This document shows positions 43,432 through 52,147 of a stretch of 64,000 nucleotides of DNA, piece by piece (positions within the stretch are counted from its first letter, which is position 1; each line of letters opens with the position of its first letter). The notes beneath the pieces were generated by a model. That model did no database searches, had not been told where the DNA came from, and saw only the letters and a list, made by a program, of their open reading frames with translations. The position numbers and the translations under genes are program-made. The stretch comes from Roseovarius atlanticus (lineage in GTDB: Bacteria; Pseudomonadota; Alphaproteobacteria; Rhodobacterales; Rhodobacteraceae), in the NCBI RefSeq assembly GCF_001441615.1, contig NZ_LAXJ01000025.1, positions 1 to 64,000 of the forward strand. Reading direction: 5' to 3'.

Positions 43432-44537
43432 AAATACCCGCCCCCATCGCCATGCTGGCCGAGCTGACGCACCGCTGTCCGCTCTCCTGCCCCTATTGTT
43501 CCAACCCCGTGGAACTGGCCCGGCAGGACAGCGAGCTTGATACCGAAACCTGGGTCCGAGTCTTCGACGAGGCCGCTAAGCTTGGCGTGCTGCAACTCCA
43601 CCTCTCGGGCGGCGAGCCCGCCTCCCGCCGCGACCTCGTTCCGCTTGTACAGGCCGCCCGCGACGCCGGCCTCTATACCAACCTCATCACCTCCGGCATC
43701 GGCCTGACCGAGCGTCGGCTGAAAGAACTGGACGAGGCCGGCCTCGACCACATCCAGCTCTCGTTGCAAGGCACCACGCCCGAAATGGCCGACGAGATCG
43801 GCGGCTATAATGGCGGCTACAAGCGCAAGATGCAGGTGGCCGAGTGGATCGGCCAGATCGGCTTTCCGCTCACGCTCAACGCCGTCCTGCACCGGCGCAA
43901 CCTGCACCAACTGCCCCGGGCCATCGAAATGGCGCAGGAAATGGGCGCCCGCCGGATCGAGGTCGCCACCGTGCAATTCCACGGCTGGGCTTTGAAGAAT
44001 CTCGACACCCTCATGCCGACCCGCGAACAGGCCCGCGAGGCGACCCGCATCGTGGCCGAATCCCGTGCCGCGCTCAAAGGCAAGCTGGTGATCGACTACG
44101 TGCCCGCGGATTATCACGACGACTACCCCAAGCGCTGCATGGGCGGCTGGGGCAGCACGGGCCTCAACGTCGCCCCCGACGGCCAAGTCCTGCCCTGCCA
44201 CGCCGCGCAATCCATCCCGCAACTGGAATTCGAGACCGTCCGCGACAAGCCGCTCGACGACATCTGGTACAACAGCGCCGCCTTCAACGCCTATCGTGGC
44301 ACCGACTGGATGCAGGAACCCTGCAAATCCTGCGACCGCAAGCTGGTGGATTTCGGCGGCTGCCGGTGCCAGGCCATGGCCATCGTCGGCGACCCCGCCG
44401 CGACCGACCCGGTCTGCATCAAGTCCCCCCATCACGGGGCGCTTCAGGCACAAGCCGACACCCACGCGTCCAACACCGACGCGCCGCTGGTCTATCGCAC
44501 GATGCCCGGCAAGAAAGAGGTCGAACCGACCAGCTGA
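43428..44537 (+). CDS. pqqE: PqqA peptide cyclase PqqE (radical SAM)
   Basis: Links Glu16 and Tyr20 of PqqA. The 369-residue protein has the radical-SAM cluster motif CPLSCPYCSNP near residue 20, the SAM-binding GGE in LHLSGGEPASRRDL, and a SPASM domain near the C-terminus with cysteines in VLPCHAAQSIP and EPCKSCDRKLVDFGGCRC. It is the last gene of pqqABCDE. No pqqF/G protease gene is nearby, as is common. Confidence 0.97.
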   Translation: MKIPAPIAMLAELTHRCPLSCPYCSNPVELARQDSELDTETWVRVFDEAAKLGVLQLHLSGGEPASRRDLVPLVQAARDAGLYTNLITSGIGLTERRLKELDEAGLDHIQLSLQGTTPEMADEIGGYNGGYKRKMQVAEWIGQIGFPLTLNAVLHRRNLHQLPRAIEMAQEMGARRIEVATVQFHGWALKNLDTLMPTREQAREATRIVAESRAALKGKLVIDYVPADYHDDYPKRCMGGWGSTGLNVAPDGQVLPCHAAQSIPQLEFETVRDKPLDDIWYNSAAFNAYRGTDWMQEPCKSCDRKLVDFGGCRCQAMAIVGDPAATDPVCIKSPHHGALQAQADTHASNTDAPLVYRTMPGKKEVEPTS

Positions 44538-44544
44538 GGTAGTT

Positions 44545-44892
44545 TCAGAAACAGACGATCTCGGCCTCGGCCTGCGCCCGGCGCAACTCTGCCACCAGGT
44601 TCGCCGCGGCAGCCGAGCTGTTGAACACCGCCATGCGCTCGCCACCGACCCGGCGCATCGACAAAACCGTCTCGGCCTCCAGATACTCCTCGTATGACAG
44701 GATCTGCGCCACCTCGTCGACGGAGCACGAGCATTTCTGCAACATCTCGCGCGTGGTGCCGTTCGTGGACATGCAGGCAAAAACGTAATCCGCCCGCGCC
44801 GCCGTCGGGAAATCGTTCAGACGCTCGGCGGCGGTCTGGCCCAGCGCGACGCCCGGCAGCGCAATCAGCATCGACGCAAGCAGGCTCTTCAT
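44545..44892 (-). CDS. small secreted cysteine-containing protein, unknown function
   Basis: A protein of 115 residues with signal peptide (MKSLLASMLIALPGVALG). Mature region FACMSTNGTTREMLQKCSCS contains three Cys in a C-x14-C-x-C arrangement, with a fourth near the C-terminus (EIVCF). I recognise it only as a type of small protein seen in methylotrophy loci; no function is known. Its ATG overlaps the stop of the 226-residue protein before it. It is convergent with pqqE, 7 nt apart, with no room for a separate terminator. Confidence 0.7.
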   Translation of the reverse strand: MKSLLASMLIALPGVALGQTAAERLNDFPTAARADYVFACMSTNGTTREMLQKCSCSVDEVAQILSYEEYLEAETVLSMRRVGGERMAVFNSSAAAANLVAELRRAQAEAEIVCF

Positions 44893-45563
44893 TGCGTCAC
44901 CTCCTCCAGCGTCTCGAACGTCACTTCCGAGCGATAGCCGGCGCTACCCTCCGGCCCCGGCGCCTCGGCCACGAGATTCAGGTACCAGCCCGGCACGTCC
45001 TCGGACATCGTAACCGTCAGCTTGAGGTCGCCAAAGCCGCGCATCTGGGCGCGGTTCGGGTCCTCGGCGAAGGGCTGCATCGTCACAGTCTGCGTTTGAA
45101 CTGTCTGCCCGTCAAACTCGGCCTCGCCCATCGTCACCTCGTTGGGCTGCACCAGCGCCTCCTTCACCCGGTTGCGGATGTAGAACTTGCTGCCGCCCGC
45201 GCTCTCGGCCATGTCGCGCACCGTGGACTCGTAGAAGAACATGATCATCGGATTGCCCACGCTGGCCGGGAACTGCCCCAGCTTGCGGTACTTCTCGCCC
45301 TGCCGCAGTTCCAGCACCGCCAGCGGGCTTTCGCCCTCGCCCACGGTCAGCGCAACCTTGCCGCTGTCACGCTCCGCCGCATCCGGCGCCAGCGCGTTGC
45401 TGACCTGCCGCTCATAGACCAGCGACTGGTCCCGCGACACGTCATCCAGCGTGCCATTGCGGAACAACAGGTCATAGGTTTCCTGCCCGCTGAGCGGCGC
45501 AGCCATGGCGGCGGCACAGCTTAAGGCGACGCCGACCAGAAAGCTCGTCACGCGCATCATCAT
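44889..45563 (-). CDS. secreted protein of unknown function, FlhSR-linked
   Basis: About 224 residues with a signal peptide (TSFLVGVALSCAAAMA). The mature part is beta-rich (YDLLFRNGTLDDVSRDQSLV; VMFFYEST-like IMFFYESTVRDMAESAGG; DVPGWYLNLVAEAPG) and has no Cys, so it looks like a lipocalin or outer-leaflet-type beta fold. The start at 45563 is chosen because GGAGGAG lies 8 nt upstream; a TTG two codons earlier is too close to that site. It is 15 nt downstream of the FlhS-like kinase gene, so it is likely in the same operon. Confidence 0.68.
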   Translation of the reverse strand: MMMRVTSFLVGVALSCAAAMAAPLSGQETYDLLFRNGTLDDVSRDQSLVYERQVSNALAPDAAERDSGKVALTVGEGESPLAVLELRQGEKYRKLGQFPASVGNPMIMFFYESTVRDMAESAGGSKFYIRNRVKEALVQPNEVTMGEAEFDGQTVQTQTVTMQPFAEDPNRAQMRGFGDLKLTVTMSEDVPGWYLNLVAEAPGPEGSAGYRSEVTFETLEEVTQ

Positions 45564-45578
45564 GCTCAAATCTCCTCC

Positions 45579-47873
45579 CTATTCAGGCCAGACACTAAAG
45601 GCTCCGGCGGCGCTGTCACCGGCCACTTTCGTATCACCCCGCGCCTCGGCATCCCCTTGCTGACCGATCTTCCACGCCATCAACGGCCGCAGCCGGTTCA
45701 GCTTGACCGGCTTGTAGATCACCGAGATGTCATAGGTCAGCCCCGCCGCCCGCACCCTCGGGCTGCGATCGGCGGTGATCAGGATCGCCGGCACATGAAC
45801 CTTGGTCAGCTTGCGCACCTTTGCGATGGCATCAACCCCGGTGTCGCCGTTGTCCAGCGTGTAATCGGCCAGGATGATATCGGGCGCCATGCCCATGTCC
45901 TCGACGCAGGTCAGCGCCTCGTCGATCGACCGGCAGGCCAGCACGTCGGCGCCCCATTGTTCCAGCCGCTTGGTGGTGCCGAACAGAACGTCGTCGTCGT
46001 TCTCGATCAGCAGAACGATCTGGTTCTCCAGAAGGTCGTCGGCATTCGACGCAAGGCTCAGGGGTTCGTTCACCGCCTGCGCATCCGCCACCGTCTCCAG
46101 CTCGATGCGAAACACCGACCCCACGCCGGGCTTCGACTTCACCGACAGCTTGTGACCCAGCAGGCGACAGGCCCGCTCCACCACCGACAGGCCCAGCCCC
46201 ACGCCCGCGGCCAGCTTCTCGCCATCGGCGCGGGCGAACTCCTCGAACACCCGCTGCTGGTCACGTTTCGGAATGCCGATGCCGGTGTCCCAGACCTCCA
46301 GCACCACGCGCCCCTTGCGGCGGCGGCACCCGACCAGGACGCGGCCCCCCGGCTGGGTATACTGGATCGCGTTCACCACCAGGTTCTGGATCGACCGCAA
46401 CAGGTATACCGGGTCCGACCGCACCAGCACCGAACAGGGCACCATCTTCAGGCTCACGTTCTTCTGCTCGGCCACCAGGCTCTGATCGGCATGGATCGAG
46501 TTCATCATCGAGGTCAGGTTCACCACCAGCGGGGACACCGTGTCGGGCGCCGCACTTTCCAGCCGCGAGATGTCCAAGAGCAGGTGCAGCAGTTGCTCGG
46601 TCGACCGGAACGATCCTTCCAGCCGCTCTACCATGCCATGCATGTCGGTGCCGCGCGACGTCTCCAGCAGGGTCGAGATCAACAGCTTGGCGGCATTGAT
46701 CGGCTGCAACAGGTCGTGGCTGGCGGCGGCCAGGAAACGCGTCTTCGACGACACCGCCTTTTCCGCCTTGTCCTTGGCCTCACGCAACGCCTCCTCGACC
46801 CGCGCCTTCTTTTCGTATTCTTCCGTCAGCTTCTCGTTCGCGCGGGTCAGCTCGGCGGTGCGCTCCATCACCCGGCGTTCCAGCGTTTCGGTCGCGCGCG
46901 CCTCCAGCGTCACGTCCTCGACCTCCACTAGGTAGCCGCTGTCGGGCATCTCGTGCATGTGCAGTTCCAGCACGCGCTCGGGCCCCAGCCGCACGCGCTG
47001 CCGGAACGCGCCTTCGGTCACCAGCTTGCGATAGATCGCCTCGATGTTGACGGCATCGCCCTCGACCGCCAGCCCGTTGGCGAACAGATACTCCACCAGC
47101 GCCGTCACCGGCTCGCCTTGCGCGACATAGGACGCGGGCAGTCCCAGCAATTCGCGGAACTGGCCGTTATGCATCAGAACCTTGCCCCGCGACGAAAACG
47201 TGCACACCCCCGACGTCAGCGTCTGGAACACCGCCTTCAGGTAGTCCTCCTGCCGGTCGATCAGGCTTTCCTTCTCCGACCTGTTGCGCCGCACGAAATC
47301 GGTGATCTCGGTCAACAGCAGCACGACGTTGTCGCCCGACGTGTGCTGCGCGCTCAGCTGGAACCAGCGGTCGTCGGCCATCTCGATCATGACCGAGGTA
47401 ATCACCCCCTCGTCGCGCCGCTTCTCCAGCGTGGTGGGCAGGGTGGCCAGGTTGCGGTCGGCCGAGCGGAAGAACTTACTCGACACCAGCCGCGCAAAGA
47501 ACCGGCCAATCGAAAGCCCCGTGTCGATCTTGTTCGAGATATCGGGGAAAAGCTGCAAAAACAGGTGGTTGCACAGCTCTAGCTTGCCGTCGATGAACAG
47601 CGCAAAGCCCCCCTCCATCGACGACAGCGCCGCCACCAGGCTCTTGCGCATCCGCTCCTGCTCGCCGCGGACCGTCTCCAGTTCCGACACCGCGCGCGCC
47701 AGGTCGCGGCCCTGCGCCTGCATCTTTTCCTGCAACTCGATGGCCGACTGGAACGCGCGAAACGCCGAGGGGCGGACATCGTCCTGCCGGTTCGCCCGCC
47801 GCATCAGCGCGTCGATGATCCGCGCCTGCCGTTCGACCTGCACATCCAGCGGCTCGTCGGGGTTCACCAGCAT
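45579..47873 (-). CDS. FlhS-like cytoplasmic PAS hybrid sensor histidine kinase
   Basis: A soluble kinase of 764 residues. An N-terminal coiled coil (about 10-80) precedes two PAS domains (about 82-195 and 210-325). A coiled linker leads to HisKA with His386 in LAAASHDLLQPINAAKLL. The HATPase has NLVVNAIQYT, DTGIGIP and GVGLGLSVV. The C-terminal receiver has IENDDD and phosphoacceptor Asp670 in ILADYTLDNGDTG. The ASHDLLQP H-box is the variant seen in NahK/ErcS'/FlhS kinases, which control alcohol and formaldehyde oxidation with LuxR regulators. Gene order with a FIST protein and a LuxR regulator supports an FlhS role. The start overlaps the FIST stop. Confidence 0.85.
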   Translation of the reverse strand: MLVNPDEPLDVQVERQARIIDALMRRANRQDDVRPSAFRAFQSAIELQEKMQAQGRDLARAVSELETVRGEQERMRKSLVAALSSMEGGFALFIDGKLELCNHLFLQLFPDISNKIDTGLSIGRFFARLVSSKFFRSADRNLATLPTTLEKRRDEGVITSVMIEMADDRWFQLSAQHTSGDNVVLLLTEITDFVRRNRSEKESLIDRQEDYLKAVFQTLTSGVCTFSSRGKVLMHNGQFRELLGLPASYVAQGEPVTALVEYLFANGLAVEGDAVNIEAIYRKLVTEGAFRQRVRLGPERVLELHMHEMPDSGYLVEVEDVTLEARATETLERRVMERTAELTRANEKLTEEYEKKARVEEALREAKDKAEKAVSSKTRFLAAASHDLLQPINAAKLLISTLLETSRGTDMHGMVERLEGSFRSTEQLLHLLLDISRLESAAPDTVSPLVVNLTSMMNSIHADQSLVAEQKNVSLKMVPCSVLVRSDPVYLLRSIQNLVVNAIQYTQPGGRVLVGCRRRKGRVVLEVWDTGIGIPKRDQQRVFEEFARADGEKLAAGVGLGLSVVERACRLLGHKLSVKSKPGVGSVFRIELETVADAQAVNEPLSLASNADDLLENQIVLLIENDDDVLFGTTKRLEQWGADVLACRSIDEALTCVEDMGMAPDIILADYTLDNGDTGVDAIAKVRKLTKVHVPAILITADRSPRVRAAGLTYDISVIYKPVKLNRLRPLMAWKIGQQGDAEARGDTKVAGDSAAGAFSVWPE

Positions 47874-49024
47874 CAGTTCAGCACCCGCGCTTCGGGCTTG
47901 AAGAACGCCACGCCCACGAAGGTCTGGTTCATGTGCAGGCCCGACTTCTGCTCACCATAGGTGTTGAACCCGATCACCCGGTGGGTGCGCAAAATGTCCG
48001 ACACTTCCTTCGTCAATTGCTTGTGCTCGAATTCCAGCCGCCGCAGGAAACAGTCGAAACCCAGGATGAAATCGGGCGGCTGCCCCGCCGCATCGCGCGC
48101 CGACAACCCCTCGTGCAGCGCCTCCAGGCTGCCCTTGGCCTTGCCCAGCGTCAGAATCAGCCCGTCGTCGATCGCCGCCAGCAGCGACAGCGCGCCGCCC
48201 GGTTTCGCATCGCTGATCGCGCGGGCGTAATGCGTCAGGTTGTGGCGCAGCATCATCGGGTTCTCGGCAAACACCTCCGGACTCAGCGCCTCGGGCGCAC
48301 ACCCCACCAGCCGGGCGTATTCCTCCGCCGCCGGTGCCCCGTTGATCTCATAGACCAGCCTGTCCTCGGCATCCGCCGAGGTGATGACGATCTGCGCGCC
48401 CTCGGGCTGGAAATGGTCGAAGGCCACGCCCTGGAACTGCAAGTCGGTCTCGATCAGCAACAGCACGGCCGCCCCCGAATGCGCCTCGCCGTCATGCAGG
48501 ACGTAGGTCCGCTCGAATTTCAGCCCGTCCCCCGCCGAGCCGCCGAAAATCGGCACGTCGCCCAGCACCGCGTCAAGGGTCGATACCAGCAGATCCTCCT
48601 GCTTGGACAGCCCGTCCGCCACGATCAGCGCAAACCGGTTCCAGCCTGCCGTGTGGCGGAACCGCTCGGCCTCTTTCTGCGCCCGCGCGGCAAAGGCCGT
48701 GGCATGATCCGGGCGCAGGTCCTGGAACAGCATCGAGGCGCAGCGGAAATTCTTGCGCGGAAAACCCAGCAGCAACAGCGCCTGGTCGTCATACCCGTCT
48801 GTCGTGATCTGCCCGGCCGAACTGCACCCGAACACCGGCACGCCGCGGAACTCTTGGGACAAAAGCGCGCTTGTCTCCTCGACGTCCAGGCTGTCGGGCA
48901 GAACGGCGAACACGAAACACAAGCCCCTGCCGCGCAGGCTCTCGGAGGCCTCGGCCACCGCAACGGCCGGGTCCTCGGCCCGCGAGTCCCCGATCACCAC
49001 GAATTCTGGGGGGGCGGCCTTCAC
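47873..49024 (-). CDS. FIST N- and C-domain sensor protein
   Basis: A cytoplasmic protein of 383 residues. The FIST N domain shows FAVLPDSLDVEETSALLSQE and VPVFGCSSAGQITTDGYDD; the C domain has VIGFNTYGEQKSGLHMNQTF. FIST domains are thought to bind small molecules, such as amino acids, and feed signals to kinases. Its place directly upstream of the FlhS-like kinase (TGATG overlap) suggests it supplies the sensory input. The start is uncertain: GTG 49024 avoids overlap with the LuxR gene (stop at 49035), whereas ATG 49072 would overlap it by 38 nt. Confidence 0.85.
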   Translation of the reverse strand: MKAAPPEFVVIGDSRAEDPAVAVAEASESLRGRGLCFVFAVLPDSLDVEETSALLSQEFRGVPVFGCSSAGQITTDGYDDQALLLLGFPRKNFRCASMLFQDLRPDHATAFAARAQKEAERFRHTAGWNRFALIVADGLSKQEDLLVSTLDAVLGDVPIFGGSAGDGLKFERTYVLHDGEAHSGAAVLLLIETDLQFQGVAFDHFQPEGAQIVITSADAEDRLVYEINGAPAAEEYARLVGCAPEALSPEVFAENPMMLRHNLTHYARAISDAKPGGALSLLAAIDDGLILTLGKAKGSLEALHEGLSARDAAGQPPDFILGFDCFLRRLEFEHKQLTKEVSDILRTHRVIGFNTYGEQKSGLHMNQTFVGVAFFKPEARVLN

Positions 49025-49034
49025 GCGTCCCCGC

Positions 49035-49748
49035 CTAGTGTTGCAAAAAGGCGCGCGCCTCGGGTTCGGCATGGCGCGCCATCACCGATTCCACGAACAC
49101 CACCGCCTGGGTCCGGTTGCGCACGTCCAGCCGCCGCAAAAGCGCCGTGATATGCGCCTTCACCGTGGCCTCTGCCAGCGACAGCTCATAGGCGATCTGC
49201 TTGTTGGGCTTGCCCGCGCAGATCAGCTTCAGGATATTGACCTGCTGCGGCGTCAGGATGCTCAGCTCCGGCGTGGTCTTGAACAGGTCGTCCTCGCACT
49301 CTTCCGCGGTCGCATTGGCATATTCGGCCGGGATGTATCGCCGCCCGGCGGCTATCTCCGACACCGCGAATTGCAGCGTCTTGGCCGAGGCGTCCTTTTG
49401 CAGAAATCCCATCGCACCCGACCGCAAAAGCGTGTGCACCAGCTCGCTCGATGCCAGCGACGAGATCACCAGCACCCGCGCCTCGGGCACCCGCTCGCGC
49501 AGCTTTTCAAACCCCGACACTCCGGTCACATCCGGCAGCTTCAGATCGAACATCACCAGATCGGGCCGAAACCCCTCGTCCAGCAGGTCGAAACACGCGC
49601 GAAGGCTGCCCGCCTTGCGAATACTGCATTCGGAAAATCCCAGCGACAGCGCCGTTTCCAGCGCATCGCTGTAAAGCGGATGGTCGTCCACGATCATCAC
49701 CGACGACACAGGCTGCGCGGGTGCGCATTCGGGTCTTGCTGCCAACAT
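49035..49748 (-). CDS. FlhR-like LuxR/NarL-type response regulator
   Basis: A regulator of 237 residues. The receiver begins VMIVDDHPLYSDALETAL and has the phosphoacceptor Asp in VMFDLKLPDVTG and the Lys of GFLQKDASA. It is joined to a LuxR HTH (LTPQQVNILKLICAGKPNKQ; VKAHITALLRRLDVRNRTQ). The start at 49748 follows GGGAGGATCGGC. In Paracoccus FlhSR activates methanol and formaldehyde oxidation genes, and the same role is inferred here. It heads a five-gene operon (49748 to 44545). The 150 nt upstream contain no gene. Confidence 0.85.
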   Translation of the reverse strand: MLAARPECAPAQPVSSVMIVDDHPLYSDALETALSLGFSECSIRKAGSLRACFDLLDEGFRPDLVMFDLKLPDVTGVSGFEKLRERVPEARVLVISSLASSELVHTLLRSGAMGFLQKDASAKTLQFAVSEIAAGRRYIPAEYANATAEECEDDLFKTTPELSILTPQQVNILKLICAGKPNKQIAYELSLAEATVKAHITALLRRLDVRNRTQAVVFVESVMARHAEPEARAFLQH

Positions 49749-49898
49749 GCCGATCCTCCCAAATCGAAACGTAGCACCAAATCGGGAATGATCAACCGTT
49801 TGGCGCGGGCTTTGCGGAACCGGCAAGGCTCGGCCAATGGCCTGGCGGGCACCTCCGCCGCAAAACCCACACTCACAGACCGAGGCAGACTTGTGCAA

Positions 49899-51476
49899 CT
49901 ACCGGGCGAAACGGGTCAGGTCACCCGGCGGCGCCTGACCGGAATAGACGGCCCGGTCCAGCTCCGCCAGCCGGGCGCGGTATGTCTCGGCGCCCGGCCC
50001 CGCTCGCGCCAGGGCCACCAACGCCTGCCGCATCTCGCCCGTCCGCCCGGCCCGCGCCGCCCGGCGCAGCGCACGTCGCCGAGGGTCCAGCGCAGGCACC
50101 CAATCCGATACTTGCGGCCTCCCCGACCACGCCCGGCCCTTCAGCCCAAGCAACAGCGCCGCAGCGAAAACCGCCAGCGCCGCGCCCAGCGCCGGAAATC
50201 CCGGCAACACCGCCTCGGTCACGACCGGCGCGGCCGGTGCCGTGGCCGCCATCTCCGCGCGGCTCCCCGGCACCCGCGCGCCATAGGCCACCCGCTGCGC
50301 GTTGATCTCCACCGTCCGCGGCTCCCGCGCCACCGTGTCGAAATAATCAAAGCTCAGCGGCTCCACCACCGCCGAGACGTCATTGCCCGGTCGGATCGTC
50401 CAGCGCCAGAAGGCGATGGTCTTCGGCCCCTCCGGCGTCAGCTGGATCAGCCGCTTTTCCGGATGGGCAAAGATCATCCCCGAGGGCGAGGTCAGCTCCG
50501 GCATCGGCGGGATCATCTCGGGTGTCGCGCCCAGCGCCTCGATGCGGATCACCCGCAACACGCCCTCCCCCGGCGTCAGCTGGTCGGGCGCGTTCGACCA
50601 CTGGTCCGAGACCTGTAACTGACGTACCGGGAACCACCAGTCGCTGCCCTCCGGCGCCGGGTCCACCTCGATCGTGATCGGCTCGGACGCGATCTCGTAC
50701 GCGAACCAGTCGTCTCCCTCGTCCGTCAGCGTCAGCTGGTGCCGGAACGCCCCGATGGTCAGGGTGCCGGGGCGCTCCGGGTACACTGCCATGCGCCGGA
50801 TGAACACCTTCACCGCGCGCCCCTCCACCCGCTCTTCGCGCCAGGTGTCAGGCCCAAGCTGCGACCAGTTGAACCCCTCCAGCTCCGGCTGCACGAGCGT
50901 TTCGCGCGTGATGTAACGCCGATAGGTGCCGCGGATCGTCAACAGCACCATCTCCCGCGTGTAGGGCGTCGCCGCGCGCTCTTCCACGCTGACCTCCAGC
51001 TTCAGCTCCCCAGGCCGCACCTCGCGCGTCTGACCGACCGCGATTTCCGGGACCATCAAAGCGAACATCCCCAGCATCCAGACGCATACGCCCGCTGCAC
51101 GCGCACCCCGTCCCGGACGTGATCCGGGACCTCCTGCCCGCCATCGCCAGAGGCCCCGGCGCGCAGACCGGGGCGGGCCCACAAACCTATCCGTCTTCTC
51201 CGCCATTGCAGGCCGCGCCGACCAGTGCCGCCCGTACCACCCGGCCAGGCGCGCAAAGAACGCGCGCCCCACGCCTCTCCCCCACCGTCCCGGACTTGAT
51301 CCGGGACCTCTCGCCCGCCACCGCCACAGGTGTCGACCGATCCACCCGGCCAACCCCGCAATACACATGCGCGCCACACTTCCTTCCCCCCGTCCCGGAC
51401 CCGATCCGGGACCTCCCGCCGCCGCGCGCACCGCGCGCGCCTGCGCCAACCGCTCCGTCTGCAAGCGCCCCCTCAT
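49899..51476 (-). CDS. BatD-like membrane protein with in-frame repeat insertion
   Basis: About 525 residues. The BatD/oxygen-tolerance-type core (from about 147) contains beta domains (LKLEVSVEERAATPYTREMV; LELEGFNWSQLG-like ELEGFNWSQLGPDTW), one membrane helix (LPGFPALGAALAVFAAALLL) and a cytoplasmic tail. In methylotrophs the equivalent slot in mxaRSACKL helps methanol dehydrogenase assembly. The start at 51476 has an excellent GGAGG site, 7 nt away, and overlaps the preceding stop as ATGA. However, about 115 Arg/Gly/Trp-rich residues encoded by palindromic repeats now separate this start from the signal-like hydrophobic segment (MLGMFALMVPEIAVG, from 51077). The alternative start at 51077 has no ribosome site. 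Confidence 0.75.
   Translation of the reverse strand: MRGRLQTERLAQARAVRAAAGGPGSGPGRGEGSVARMCIAGLAGWIGRHLWRWRARGPGSSPGRWGRGVGRAFFARLAGWYGRHWSARPAMAEKTDRFVGPPRSARRGLWRWRAGGPGSRPGRGARAAGVCVWMLGMFALMVPEIAVGQTREVRPGELKLEVSVEERAATPYTREMVLLTIRGTYRRYITRETLVQPELEGFNWSQLGPDTWREERVEGRAVKVFIRRMAVYPERPGTLTIGAFRHQLTLTDEGDDWFAYEIASEPITIEVDPAPEGSDWWFPVRQLQVSDQWSNAPDQLTPGEGVLRVIRIEALGATPEMIPPMPELTSPSGMIFAHPEKRLIQLTPEGPKTIAFWRWTIRPGNDVSAVVEPLSFDYFDTVAREPRTVEINAQRVAYGARVPGSRAEMAATAPAAPVVTEAVLPGFPALGAALAVFAAALLLGLKGRAWSGRPQVSDWVPALDPRRRALRRAARAGRTGEMRQALVALARAGPGAETYRARLAELDRAVYSGQAPPGDLTRFAR
51110..51130 (+). repeat. palindromic repeat, copy 1
   Basis: GTCCCGGA-CGTGA-TCCGGGAC, perfect 8-bp arms, inside the N-terminal coding part of the BatD gene. 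The same element, with a variable 5-nt centre, occurs at 51287 and 51392. Confidence 0.9.
51287..51307 (+). repeat. palindromic repeat, copy 2
   Basis: GTCCCGGA-CTTGA-TCCGGGAC. It starts exactly 177 bp (59 codons) from copy 1, so it keeps the BatD reading frame. Flanking sequence (GCCCGCCACCGCCACAGG) resembles that beside copy 1, showing that the repeated unit extends beyond the palindrome. Confidence 0.9.
51392..51412 (+). repeat. palindromic repeat, copy 3
   Basis: GTCCCGGA-CCCGA-TCCGGGAC. It lies exactly 105 bp (35 codons) from copy 2. All three copies are read in the same frame, encoding GPGSxPGR-type peptides. Confidence 0.9.
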
Positions 51477-52147
51477 CTCGGGTCCTCCGGCTCTGGCGGT
51501 GACAGCCCCAGCTTGTCGCGCCGCTTGTACTCCTGCAAGATCCGCTCGGCCATGAACTCGCCCGGCACGTCTTCCAGCTGCAAAAGCCACCGCTCGTCGG
51601 CCACCATGAAATAGTCCTTGAACACCCGCCGCACGCCCAGCTTGCCGCGGCTCTCCAGCTCCGCCATGCCAAGAACCGCGCCGGTATTGCTCACGCCATC
51701 CCCGGTCCCCGCCGCGCGCGCGTCGCCCTGCCCCACCTCCGCCTCCGCCGTCGGACCGCGCTTGCGCTCGGGCAGCAGGTCAAGCGCCTCGGGGTCGATG
51801 GCCAGCCCCGCGTAATAGGCCGCCACCACGTCGAAATTCGCCCGCGCCCACGGATCGCCCGCGGCAATGGCCAGATCATAGGCCTCCAACGCCCGCGCAT
51901 ACTCCCCCGCAAAGGCCAGCGCGTTGCCCCGGTTGTAATCCTGTCCCGCCGCCGCGAAGGCCTCCGCCGCCGCGCCGTACGCGCCTGCCCGGAACCGCGC
52001 CACGCCCTGCCAGTCCGGCGCCTCGAACACCTCCGCCGCCCAACCCGGCAAACCCACCGCCAGCAAGACACGCCCCACCGACGCCGCGCCGCCAAGAGCC
52101 CCTCCCGCCAGCAGGAACACCGCCGTGATCAGCGCCAGCCCCCTCAT
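51473..52147 (-). CDS. TPR-like protein of the MoxR/Bat module (BatC/MxaK-like)
   Basis: A protein of 224 residues with an N-terminal membrane or signal helix (ALITAVFLLAGGALGGAA). TPR-type helices follow (GVARFRAGAYGAAAEAFAAA; YNRGNALAFAGEYARALEAY), then an Asp/Glu-rich linker and a basic C-terminus. In mxaRSACKL clusters the small protein between the von Willebrand proteins and the next subunit (MxaK) resembles this. It overlaps both neighbours by ATGA and is thus part of a coupled operon. Confidence 0.78.
   Translation of the reverse strand: MRGLALITAVFLLAGGALGGAASVGRVLLAVGLPGWAAEVFEAPDWQGVARFRAGAYGAAAEAFAAAGQDYNRGNALAFAGEYARALEAYDLAIAAGDPWARANFDVVAAYYAGLAIDPEALDLLPERKRGPTAEAEVGQGDARAAGTGDGVSNTGAVLGMAELESRGKLGVRRVFKDYFMVADERWLLQLEDVPGEFMAERILQEYKRRDKLGLSPPEPEDPR

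Noticed and set aside
51110..51412. Palindromes as intrinsic terminators between batC-like and batD genes
   Set aside because: There are no T-tracts, the spacing keeps codon phase, and the BatD start with its strong ribosome site lies upstream of all three, so a coding insertion fits better.
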